DNA of 18,507 nt, taken from NCBI GenBank assembly GCA_965365445.1, contig CBDUBS010000063.1, forward strand, positions 1 through 18,507, read 5' to 3'. Below the pieces are notes generated by a model. It was not told the origin of the DNA and did no database searches. It saw nothing but the letters and a program-made list of their open reading frames with translations. Made by a program: the position numbers and the translations under genes. The stretch is from CBDUBS01 sp965365445 (GTDB taxonomy: Bacteria; Bacteroidota; Rhodothermia; Rhodothermales; DASSAV01). Below are positions 8,320 to 15,470 of the stretch, one piece after another. The first letter of the stretch is position 1; each line of letters opens with the position of its first letter.

Positions 8320-9723
8320 ATGTCAGCTTTTCTGCGCGTTTTTCCAGCGGTCATCCTTGCGGCCTTTCTGGCCGTGCCGATTCGGGCGCAGGCTCCGCCT
8401 CCGAACGTGGTATTCATCCTCGCCGACGACGTGGGCTGGGGCGACCCCAGCGCCTACGGCAACCGCCGCGTCGAGACGCCGCACCTGGACCGCATGGCCG
8501 AAGGGGGCGTCCTGTTCACGCAGGCGTACATGGCCGGGTCGGTGTGCTCGCCCTCCCGAACGGCGCTGCTCACCGGGCGCTTTCCGGCCGAACTCCGGAT
8601 GTTCGGCCACTTGGGCACGCAGGAAATCAACCGGCGACGGGCCATGCCGGATTACCTGGACACCGACGTGCCAACCATTGCGGACCTGCTAAAACAGGCC
8701 GGGTATGCCACGGCTGCCTTCGGCAAATGGCACCTCGGGTCGGGCCCGGAGGCGCAACTACCGGATGCATACGGCTTCGAAACGCATAAAACCACCGCGA
8801 GCAACGACCCGCGCGGCCGCAACGAGTGGAACCTGTGGGCGCCGGAGCTGCGGCCCACCGCCACTAGCCTTGTCGTGGATGAAGTGCTGGCTTTTGCCGC
8901 CGACCATCGGCAGGAGCCGTTTTTCGTGCAGGCGTGGCTTGTGGATACCCACGCAACGCTGAATCCTTCGGAAGAGCAGCTGGCCCCGTTTTCTCACCTG
9001 TCGCCGCCGGATGTGCCTTACCACGGAGCGATGGCCGTGTACTTCGCCGCCCTCACGGAAATGGACCGCCAGATCGGACGGCTGATGGACGAGATCGACC
9101 GGATGGGCCTGGGGGAGAATACCCTCATCGTATTTACAAGCGACAACGGCCCGGAAGCCATCGAGATCGGTAACGCCTCGCACAGCGGTGTAGGCAGCGC
9201 CGGGCCCTTCCGGGGGCGAAAACGCAGTCTGTACGAAGGGGGTATCCGCGTGCCGTGGATCGTCAGGTGGCCTGCGGGGGCGCCCGCCGGTCGGGTGGAT
9301 TCCACGAGCATCATCAGCGGGGTGGATATGCTGCCCACCCTGTCCCGCCTGGCCGGGATCGCCCCGCCCGACGATTCGCTTCGGGACGGGGAGGACGTTT
9401 CGGACGCCTTTCGGGGGCAGGGGCATACCCGCACGACCCCGCTGCACTGGGAGTGGCGCTACAACATCGTCGGGCACGTATGGAACGTAAGCCCCGGCAT
9501 GGCCGCCCGGGACGGCCGGTGGAAGCTGCTGATGAACCCCGACGGTTCCCGCATCGAACTGTATGACCTGCTGAAGGACCCCCGGGAGTCGGATAACGTG
9601 GCCGACGAGCACCCGGAGATCGTTCGGCGGCTCGCGGAGCGGCTGCATACCTGGTACGCCCATCTGCCCGAGGCGCCCGCCGACGCGCGGGCCGGCCGGG
9701 ACGATTACCCCTGGCCCCGGTGA
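8320..9723 (+). CDS. Type I (formylglycine-dependent) sulfatase, periplasmic
   Basis: 467 residues from the ATG at 8320, which opens a cleavable signal peptide (VFPAVILAAFLAVPIRAQA). An in-frame upstream start at 8260 would precede it with 20 non-signal residues and run through the hairpin. Sulfatase motifs are complete: metal-binding ADD at residues 35-37, CSPSR with the Cys to be converted to formylglycine at 76, GKWHLG (Lys136, His138), DTHATLNP (His211), SDNGPE (Asp275-Asn276) and RGRKRSLYEGG (Lys301). It hydrolyses sulfate esters from a sugar; the position and sugar are not predictable here. Without a lipobox it should be a soluble periplasmic enzyme, acting after SusC import. It needs a formylglycine-generating or anSME enzyme that is not encoded in this window. 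The next sulfatase starts 49 bp downstream, so the two are probably co-transcribed. Confidence 0.96.
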   Translation: MSAFLRVFPAVILAAFLAVPIRAQAPPPNVVFILADDVGWGDPSAYGNRRVETPHLDRMAEGGVLFTQAYMAGSVCSPSRTALLTGRFPAELRMFGHLGTQEINRRRAMPDYLDTDVPTIADLLKQAGYATAAFGKWHLGSGPEAQLPDAYGFETHKTTASNDPRGRNEWNLWAPELRPTATSLVVDEVLAFAADHRQEPFFVQAWLVDTHATLNPSEEQLAPFSHLSPPDVPYHGAMAVYFAALTEMDRQIGRLMDEIDRMGLGENTLIVFTSDNGPEAIEIGNASHSGVGSAGPFRGRKRSLYEGGIRVPWIVRWPAGAPAGRVDSTSIISGVDMLPTLSRLAGIAPPDDSLRDGEDVSDAFRGQGHTRTTPLHWEWRYNIVGHVWNVSPGMAARDGRWKLLMNPDGSRIELYDLLKDPRESDNVADEHPEIVRRLAERLHTWYAHLPEAPADARAGRDDYPWPR

Positions 9724-9772
9724 GTCACTTGCTTATCTCTGGCTAATCCTTCTACTATCGTTCCGCGTTCCT

Positions 9773-11194
9773 ATGCGTCTTGCCGTCTACCTTTTCCCCC
9801 TGCTGCTGGCGACAGCCGGATGCGCCGCTTCGCTCGCACCCGGCGCCGAAAGGCGGGAGGGGCCGCCCAATATCATCATCCTGCTGGCCGACGACCTCGG
9901 CTACGGCGATCTTTCCGGTTACGGCTCCTCGACGATCCATACGCCCAACCTGGATCGGCTGGCCTCCGAAGGGATGCGCTTTACCCGGTTCTACACGGGC
10001 AGCGCCGTGTGCTCGCCCTCCCGTGCGGCGCTGCTCACAGGCAGGTTCCCGCTACGCTATAACATCCGGCGGCATTTCAACGATGAAGAGGAGCACCTGC
10101 CCGAAGCGGCGCGGACGCTGCCCGAGGTTCTTCATGAAGCCGGCTATACGACGGCCCACATCGGCAAATGGCACCTGGGCGGGCTTCGGCCGCAGGATTA
10201 CGAAGCCCGCCGGGCGGGGCGACCGGCAAACCCCGGCCCGCTCCAGCACGGCTTCGACGACTACCTGACCAGCATCGAGGCGGCGCCGATCCGCCCGATG
10301 CTCATCGAAGAGCGCAAATTGTACCGGGAGGGAGGTAGGTACATGGTTCGCAACGACGAGCGAGCACCCGAAAACCCGGGGCACTGGACGGAAATCAAGA
10401 TCGATGCCGCCATCGAACATCTGGAGACGTGGGCCGGCTCCGGGCAGCAGTTCTTTCTCAACCTCTGGTTCGATGTGCCGCATACCCCCTACGAACCGGC
10501 CCCGGGGCCGCACCTCTCCCGCTATCGGGCGCTCGGGGCAGAGGGCGATCAGCTCCTGTTCCGGTCGATGGTTTCCCACCTCGATGCACAGATCGGCCGC
10601 CTCATTGAACGGCTGAAGCAACTTGGCCTGTACGAAAATACCCTGATCCTGTTCACCAGCGATAACGGGCCGGCATTCCAGGGAAGTCCGGGGCCGTTCC
10701 GGGGCGGTAAAACCGATCTGCACGAGGGAGGGACGCGCGTGCCGTTCTTCGCCGTGTGGCCCGGCCGCATACCGGCGGGCAGCCAGTCGTTCGCCGTGAT
10801 GCAGATGGTGGACCTGCTGCCTACGCTGGCCGCCGCCGCAGGAGTCGATCCGGGCGTCTCCGGCCTCGACGGCGTCAACCGGCTTCCGGTGCTCCGGGGA
10901 CAGGCGCCGGCGGAGCATCCGGATCTGCTCTGGCAGATGGACCTGTACACGCAGTTCCAGAACCAGGGTCCGAAGCCTGCGCCCAACGCCACTACGTCGG
11001 TGGTCCGGTGGCCGTGGAAAATGCTGGCCGACAGTACGGGCGGCGACCTGCATCCTACGGAGTTGTTCAATCTGGAGCAGGACCACCGGGAACTCTACAA
11101 CCTGCTCGGCCGGCATCCGGATCTGGAGCGAACGCTGCTGGACGCAATTCGCCGGTTCCACGCAGCCGCCCGGGATCGCAGCGGAGCGCCGTGA
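9773..11194 (+). CDS. Type I (formylglycine-dependent) sulfatase, predicted lipoprotein
   Basis: 473 residues. The start ATG opens a lipoprotein signal peptide (LFPLLLATAGC, lipidated Cys17) followed by neutral residues, which would leave it membrane-anchored, most simply facing the periplasm. All expected active-site elements are visible: ADDLGYGD (from 40), CSPSRAALLTGR with formylglycine Cys80, GKWHLG (Lys132, His134), DVPHTPY (His237), TSDNGP (Asp297-Asn298) and GGKTDLHEGG (Lys313). It is clearly paralogous to the preceding gene over the catalytic core but differs between residues 135 and 235 and in the C-terminal subdomain, the parts that usually set substrate specificity. So the pair probably removes sulfate at different positions rather than duplicating one activity. 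It belongs to the susCD-sulfatase-GH97 operon; 148 bp separate it from GH97. Confidence 0.96.
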   Translation: MRLAVYLFPLLLATAGCAASLAPGAERREGPPNIIILLADDLGYGDLSGYGSSTIHTPNLDRLASEGMRFTRFYTGSAVCSPSRAALLTGRFPLRYNIRRHFNDEEEHLPEAARTLPEVLHEAGYTTAHIGKWHLGGLRPQDYEARRAGRPANPGPLQHGFDDYLTSIEAAPIRPMLIEERKLYREGGRYMVRNDERAPENPGHWTEIKIDAAIEHLETWAGSGQQFFLNLWFDVPHTPYEPAPGPHLSRYRALGAEGDQLLFRSMVSHLDAQIGRLIERLKQLGLYENTLILFTSDNGPAFQGSPGPFRGGKTDLHEGGTRVPFFAVWPGRIPAGSQSFAVMQMVDLLPTLAAAAGVDPGVSGLDGVNRLPVLRGQAPAEHPDLLWQMDLYTQFQNQGPKPAPNATTSVVRWPWKMLADSTGGDLHPTELFNLEQDHRELYNLLGRHPDLERTLLDAIRRFHAAARDRSGAP

Positions 11195-11235
11195 GCGACA
11201 CCCGGTTACTGCCGGAGCCCATGTAAAGATATCGT

Positions 11236-11251
11236 GGGCGGGGAGCCGCCC
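11236..11251 (+). other. Short GC-rich hairpin in the sulfatase-GH97 gap
   Basis: GGGCGG (11236-11241) and CCGCCC (11246-11251) can pair around a GGAG loop. It lies 42 bp after the sulfatase stop in a 148-bp gap. No U-tract follows, so it may only be a weak pause or stability element. A T-rich run (CCTTTTTTAC) about 30 bp before the GH97 start and the -7-like TATCTTAC at 11296-11303 leave open a separate GH97 promoter, but no matching -33 TTG is present at the right spacing. Confidence 0.25.
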
Positions 11252-11342
11252 CAAATCCCGGAGCGCCAGCGGGTGCACCTTACCGCGGAGTGCCGTATCT
11301 TACCGGAACCCCTTTTTTACAGTGTCCCATTCCTGTATACCG

Positions 11343-13343
11343 ATGCTAAAACGTTTAAGTCTTTATCTCCTTCTTGCCGGTTTCGCGCCGGCGCTGGCCG
11401 CACAGGTGCGTGTCGCCTCGCCGGACGGCCGCCTGGTCGTTACCGCGACCGTCAAGGAGCGCATGGAGCCGTTCGTGCCCGGCGAGCGGTTTTATTACGC
11501 CGCCACGTACGACGGACGGCCGCTCCTGCTGGATTCGCCTTTCGCCCTGGAATTTTCCGGGAATCGCCCATTCGGAGCGGGCGTATGGATCGAGAACCCG
11601 CGCCCCTCGTCGCATAACGAACCCTGGGAGCGCGTCTGGGGCAAGCGGAAACAGGTTGAAAACCGGTACGAGCAACTCGACCTCGACCTGGTAGAGGAGG
11701 GGAGCGGCCGGCGCATCGGTCTCATATTCCGGGTTTACAACGACGGGCTTGCCTTCCGGTACGTCATCCGGGAAGGGGGGCCGTGGGAACTGGCCGCCGA
11801 GGCTACCGGCTTCCATTTCCCCGGCAACCCGAAGGTGTGGGCCGCCAATCACGGGGGGTATCAGTCCAGCCAGGAAAACGAGTTTCTACCGTCGCGGCTG
11901 CGGGCGCTCGATCCGAAGGCCGTTTACGGCTTGCCGATGCTCGTGCAGGCATCCGACTCGCTCTGGGCGGCCGTCACCGAAGCCGACCTGACCGACTGGG
12001 CGGGCGCGTACCTCAGCCCGACTCCGGATACCCGCGCCCAACTCGTTACCCGGCTTTCACCCCGGCTCGACCGGCCCGATGTGGCGGTCATCTCCTCGGG
12101 CGAGCGCGTTTCTCCATGGCTTGTGCTCATCGTGGGCCGAACGCCGGGAGACCTCATCGAGTCGGATATCGTGCAGAACCTGAACGACCCCGTGGAGATC
12201 GAGGATACCGCGTGGATCAAGCCCGGCAAATCCGCCTGGGATCGCTGGTGGAGCGGCAGCTATGCTCCGGACGCCGATTTCGAGGTCGGGATGAACACCG
12301 AGACGATGAAATACTTCGTGGACCTCGCCGCCGAGATGGGCTGGCAGTACCAGCTCGTGGACTGGTGGTGGTACGGACCGCCGTTCAGTATGGGGTACGT
12401 AAAGCACAACCCCGCATCGGACATCACGAAAGTCACCCCGACGCTGGACATGCCGGAACTGATCCGGTACGCCAACGCGAAAGGAGTGGATATCCTGCTC
12501 TGGCTGCACTGGAGGCACGCGGACCGGCAGATGGAAGAAGCCTTCCCGCTGTACCGCAAGTGGGGCGTGAAGGGGGTCAAGATCGACTTCATGGACCGGG
12601 AGGATCAGGAGATGGTGAACTTCTACCACCGTACCGTGAAGCTTGCCGCCGAGAACCGGCTCATCGTAGACTTCCACGGGGCGTACAAACCAACCGGCTG
12701 GAGCCGGACCTACCCGAACGTCATCACGCGCGAAGGGGTGCTGGGCAACGAATACACCAAATGGAGCAACCGGATAACGCCGGAACACGCCCTGACGCTG
12801 CCGTTCACGCGCGGCCTGCTCGGGGAGATGGACTTTACCCCCGGCGGCTTCCGTCAGAAAACCATCGAGGATTTCCGGGCCGTAGGGCCGGACGCTCCCG
12901 GACCGTTCGTGATGGGCACCCGCGCCTATCAACTCGCCATGATGGTGGTGTACGAAAGCGCCCTGGCGGTACTCTGTGACAGCCCGTACAATTACCGGGT
13001 CAGTCCTGCCGGTACCGACTTCCTGAAAATCGTACCGACCACCTGGGACGATACGCGGGTGCTCAACGGGGCTGTAAGCGACTACATTACCGTGGCGCGG
13101 CGCTCCGGGACCGACTGGTACATCGGCGCGATGACGGATAGCACCGCGCGGGTTCTCAAAGCGCCACTGGATTTTCTGGGCGCCGGCCGCTACCGGGCCG
13201 AAATCTGGGCCGATGCCGATGAAGCGGCCGACTACCCGGACCGCATCCGGAAGGAGGTTCGCACCGTTACCGCCGGCGATGTGTTGGAACTCAAGCTGGC
13301 CGGCAGCGGCGGGCAGGTCGTCCACCTTACGCCGGTGAAGTAA
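11343..13343 (+). CDS. Glycoside hydrolase family 97, retaining alpha-galactosidase-like
   Basis: 666 residues from the ATG at 11343 (an in-frame GTG at 11322 is less likely). A signal peptide (LYLLLAGFAPALAAQ) sends it to the periplasm. GH97 layout: N-terminal beta-sandwich (about 25-280; VASPDGRL, then GLAFRYVI), catalytic TIM barrel (about 285-560; WIKPGKSAWDRWWSG, YQLVDWWWYGP, VKIDFMDREDQEM), C-terminal beta domain. GH97 contains inverting alpha-glucosidases (SusB) and retaining alpha-galactosidases. The retaining enzymes use an Asp nucleophile, recalled as Asp415 in Bacteroides thetaiotaomicron BT1871, with Glu470 as acid/base. Here the Asp of VKIDFM falls at 415 and the Glu of LGNEY at 470, matching that pair and its 55-residue spacing. 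I therefore favour release of alpha-linked galactose; beta-arabinoside or another alpha-sugar is possible. It is the last gene of the + strand locus. Confidence 0.95.
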   Translation: MLKRLSLYLLLAGFAPALAAQVRVASPDGRLVVTATVKERMEPFVPGERFYYAATYDGRPLLLDSPFALEFSGNRPFGAGVWIENPRPSSHNEPWERVWGKRKQVENRYEQLDLDLVEEGSGRRIGLIFRVYNDGLAFRYVIREGGPWELAAEATGFHFPGNPKVWAANHGGYQSSQENEFLPSRLRALDPKAVYGLPMLVQASDSLWAAVTEADLTDWAGAYLSPTPDTRAQLVTRLSPRLDRPDVAVISSGERVSPWLVLIVGRTPGDLIESDIVQNLNDPVEIEDTAWIKPGKSAWDRWWSGSYAPDADFEVGMNTETMKYFVDLAAEMGWQYQLVDWWWYGPPFSMGYVKHNPASDITKVTPTLDMPELIRYANAKGVDILLWLHWRHADRQMEEAFPLYRKWGVKGVKIDFMDREDQEMVNFYHRTVKLAAENRLIVDFHGAYKPTGWSRTYPNVITREGVLGNEYTKWSNRITPEHALTLPFTRGLLGEMDFTPGGFRQKTIEDFRAVGPDAPGPFVMGTRAYQLAMMVVYESALAVLCDSPYNYRVSPAGTDFLKIVPTTWDDTRVLNGAVSDYITVARRSGTDWYIGAMTDSTARVLKAPLDFLGAGRYRAEIWADADEAADYPDRIRKEVRTVTAGDVLELKLAGSGGQVVHLTPVK

Positions 13344-13344
13344 T

Positions 13345-13383
13345 ATGAAAGGCTCCGGAGCCGGGGGTTCCGGAGCCATTCAT
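13345..13383. terminator. Inverted repeat between convergent genes, probable bidirectional terminator
   Basis: GGCTCCGGA (13351-13359) pairs with TCCGGAGCC (13369-13377). After one A-A mismatch the stem continues for five more pairs (ATGAA/TTCAT). It starts just after the GH97 stop and ends 11 bp before the stop of the convergent TPR gene, exactly where transcription from both sides should end. It lacks a U-tract on either strand, so efficiency is uncertain. Confidence 0.6.
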
Positions 13384-13394
13384 CCGGGTGCGGG

Positions 13395-14657
13395 TCATGC
13401 CGTCGGGCCTTCGCCGATGTGTTCGAGCAGCTCCTGAATTCGGGGGAGGTACTCGCCCATCAGGCCCAGCCGCCACGATATCAGGCGGGCTTTCATGAGC
13501 AGCGCCTGTGCTTCTTCATGCCGGCCCCCGTCAAACAACAGCGCTCCGAGGCAGAAGATGGCCCGGAGGGAATCAATGGTGTAAATCCCCTCCTCGTTTT
13601 CTGCAATCTCACAGGCCGCCCGGGTCCAGTATTCGGCCTTCTCCATCTCGCCCTGCGAGAGGGCAGCATACCCGGCGTCCAGGCACAGGCTGCTGAGCCT
13701 CGTATGGGCGGTAATTTCTGAATTCAGTGTAAGCGCGATGGCGCGTTCGGCCAGCGCCTGCGCCAGATCGTACCGTTCGATAAAGGCAGCCTCCTCCGCA
13801 ATATGTTCGATCAGGAAGATCTGCGTAGGCCGGTCGCATACGGGTTTGTTCGTAGCGTTACTCATCCCCACGCGAAAAGACAGCGAACCCCAATCGGTTT
13901 CACCGTGCCGTAGCAGGAAGCCCCCCTGCACGGCGTCCGTCCAGATGCCCGGCGGGCTTTGCCGTTCGGCGGTTCCGTAGGCGAGCAGGTAGCGCTCGCG
14001 GGCCTCTTCGATGGCGCCAACGGCTTCCGCGAGCACACCTTGATTCAGGTATACACTCGCGAGCAAATGTTTATCCGGTGCGCCCGCCCCGAAGTAATCC
14101 CGAGCGGCTTCGGCCAGAAGGGTGCGTGCGCGATGGTGGTGGCCTTCTCTGGCCGTCAGCACGGCCTGGAGAAGCCGGACTTCGCAGCAGCCCCCGGCGT
14201 CACCGAGCGTCGTGTACAACGCGAGCGCGTGGTCGTACAGGGCGAACGCTTCGGCCGCATCGTTTTTGAAAAGGCTCATCCGGCCCAGGTCCATGTAAGC
14301 CGGCGCCGCGACGGGCGCTTCCTGACCGTAGATGTCTTCCAGGCGGAAAACGACGTCAGCCATGAGCATGGCGGCCCGTTCATAGTGGAACGAGAGGGAC
14401 TGAAGCACGGCGATCTGGTGCATACAATGGGGCAGATCCGCCGGGTCCTGCCCCGATCGTTGCCCGGCATCTTCCAGGGCGCGCTCGCACTTTTCGTCGA
14501 ACGCGGTCCCTTCGCCCCGGTCATACGCCTTCTTGGCGCCGTTGAGATGCCCCTGCCAGGGTTTCTGGACGGTAGGATAGAGGGGCCGTTTGAACGGGAG
14601 CCGATGGAGTATCGGATCGTAGAGGGCAAAATCGAAGTCGGTGGACGAGGTTTCCAT
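13395..14657 (-). CDS. Cytoplasmic tetratricopeptide-repeat (TPR) protein, function unknown
   Basis: 420 residues, no signal peptide and no membrane segment. After about 70 N-terminal residues the protein is made of helix pairs with TPR-like spacing: for example AAEAFALYDHALALYTTLGD (about 134-153), HHHRARTLLAEAARDYFGAG, GAIEEARERYLLAYGTAE, YDLAQALAERAIALTLNSE, GEMEKAEYWTRAACEIAENE and GRHEEAQALLMKARLISWRL. Such arrays are protein-binding scaffolds; nothing catalytic is seen. The start ATG reads METSSTDFDF. On this strand it follows the EF-hand lipoprotein gene by 100 bp, with a hairpin between them, so the two may be partly co-transcribed. A -7-like TACATTTC (minus strand, 14684-14691) lies 26 bp before the start, but no -33 TTG sits upstream. 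The length and spacing recall tetratricopeptide helper proteins found beside signal-responsive genes in Bacteroidota, but no partner can be named. Confidence 0.8.
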   Translation of the reverse strand: METSSTDFDFALYDPILHRLPFKRPLYPTVQKPWQGHLNGAKKAYDRGEGTAFDEKCERALEDAGQRSGQDPADLPHCMHQIAVLQSLSFHYERAAMLMADVVFRLEDIYGQEAPVAAPAYMDLGRMSLFKNDAAEAFALYDHALALYTTLGDAGGCCEVRLLQAVLTAREGHHHRARTLLAEAARDYFGAGAPDKHLLASVYLNQGVLAEAVGAIEEARERYLLAYGTAERQSPPGIWTDAVQGGFLLRHGETDWGSLSFRVGMSNATNKPVCDRPTQIFLIEHIAEEAAFIERYDLAQALAERAIALTLNSEITAHTRLSSLCLDAGYAALSQGEMEKAEYWTRAACEIAENEEGIYTIDSLRAIFCLGALLFDGGRHEEAQALLMKARLISWRLGLMGEYLPRIQELLEHIGEGPTA

Positions 14658-14711
14658 GAGGGCGAGAGGTTGGTTGAATGAACGAAATGTACTCCCGCCC
14701 CCCGGTCTTAC

Positions 14712-14730
14712 GGACGGATCATGTCCGTCC
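14712..14730 (-). terminator. Hairpin downstream of the EF-hand lipoprotein gene
   Basis: GGACGGA (14712-14718) and TCCGTCC (14724-14730) pair perfectly around TCATG. On the minus strand it lies 27 bp after the EF-hand stop and 54 bp before the TPR start. No U-tract follows, so it could be a weak terminator or an mRNA 3'-end stabiliser. Confidence 0.4.
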
Positions 14731-14757
14731 CAACCCGATGATTTATTGGTGAAGCGC

Positions 14758-15276
14758 TCACGGCTCCACGAACCAGGCGCGGCCCAGGGTGAACTCGGTT
14801 TCGTTCAGCGCCTTATCGCCGTCGGCATCCCAGAGCAGGAATAAACCCCGATAAAACTCGTCCTTGTCGATGAAGCCGTCGTCGTTCGTGTCGAGGGTAG
14901 TAGTCAGCCCGGCGTGTAATTCCGGCTCGCTGAGCATCGTATCAAAGTTGGTGTCCCAGGCGGCCAGCCATTCCTTATCGGCAAAGCCGAATTCCTGGCG
15001 GGCGATGTACAGATCGCCGTCGGCATCCCAGCGGCGGAACACCCCCGCGCCGGGAAACGCAGCCACCCACTCCGAGGCAGCGTGAAGGCCGTCGCCGTTG
15101 GCGTCCCATCCCTCGAACCACTCCGTCGGGCCGGTATGCTCCGCCCACTCCGTCGTGTCGATCCGGCCGGAGGCGTCGTCGTCCCACGTTACGAACGCCA
15201 GATGGGAAGCGGGGGCTCCGCCTCCGGCTGCGCACCCGGCAAGAAAGAAGATCAGAAAGGGGAGGGATGTTCTCAC
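14758..15276 (-). CDS. Lipoprotein with six EF-hand-like calcium-binding loops
   Basis: 172 residues from a GTG start that opens a short lipoprotein signal (LPFLIFFLAGC, lipidated Cys15). Nearly the whole mature part is EF-hand-like 12-residue loops: residues 32-43 (DDDASGRIDTTE), 58-69 (DANGDGLHAASE), 84-95 (DADGDLYIARQE), 108-119 (DTNFDTMLSEPE), 129-140 (DTNDDGFIDKDE) and 150-161 (DADGDKALNETE). All have Asp at position 1, Asp or Asn at 3 and Glu at 12. Loops 1, 2 and 5 keep Gly at 6; loops 3, 4 and 6 do not and may bind more weakly. Five of the six are preceded by Trp, a regular repeat feature. EF-hands bind Ca2+; here the site is the periplasm or cell surface, where Ca2+ is plentiful, so a structural or calcium-buffering role is likelier than signalling. 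The gene is divergent from the PhoD-like gene. Confidence 0.88.
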   Translation of the reverse strand: MRTSLPFLIFFLAGCAAGGGAPASHLAFVTWDDDASGRIDTTEWAEHTGPTEWFEGWDANGDGLHAASEWVAAFPGAGVFRRWDADGDLYIARQEFGFADKEWLAAWDTNFDTMLSEPELHAGLTTTLDTNDDGFIDKDEFYRGLFLLWDADGDKALNETEFTLGRAWFVEP

Positions 15277-15470
15277 GGCAACAAGGGAATGGATGAAACG
15301 GTCCAGGGATGCACTCGGAGCGCCGGGATGGGTTTCCGCACCGGACGCCCGGTTACGAAGGCGTTAACGATAGGCGGCGGCGTCGAGGCCGCTCATTACA
15401 TGGAAAGGGGCGTTGATCCGTCTTTCCGGCTTGCGTAAGCTATTGCCTTTCCCATCCAGACCTCAATCGT
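15277..15470. promoter_or_regulatory. Divergent intergenic region between EF-hand lipoprotein and PhoD-like genes
   Basis: This 194-bp gap must carry the promoters for both outward-facing genes. On the + strand a TTG (15413-15415) followed after 20 bp by TAAGCTAT (15436-15443) has the same spacing as the clear promoter at 17452-17482, but its -7 part matches TAnnTTTG poorly. I see no convincing promoter for the minus-strand gene and no strong operator palindrome. Confidence 0.35.
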
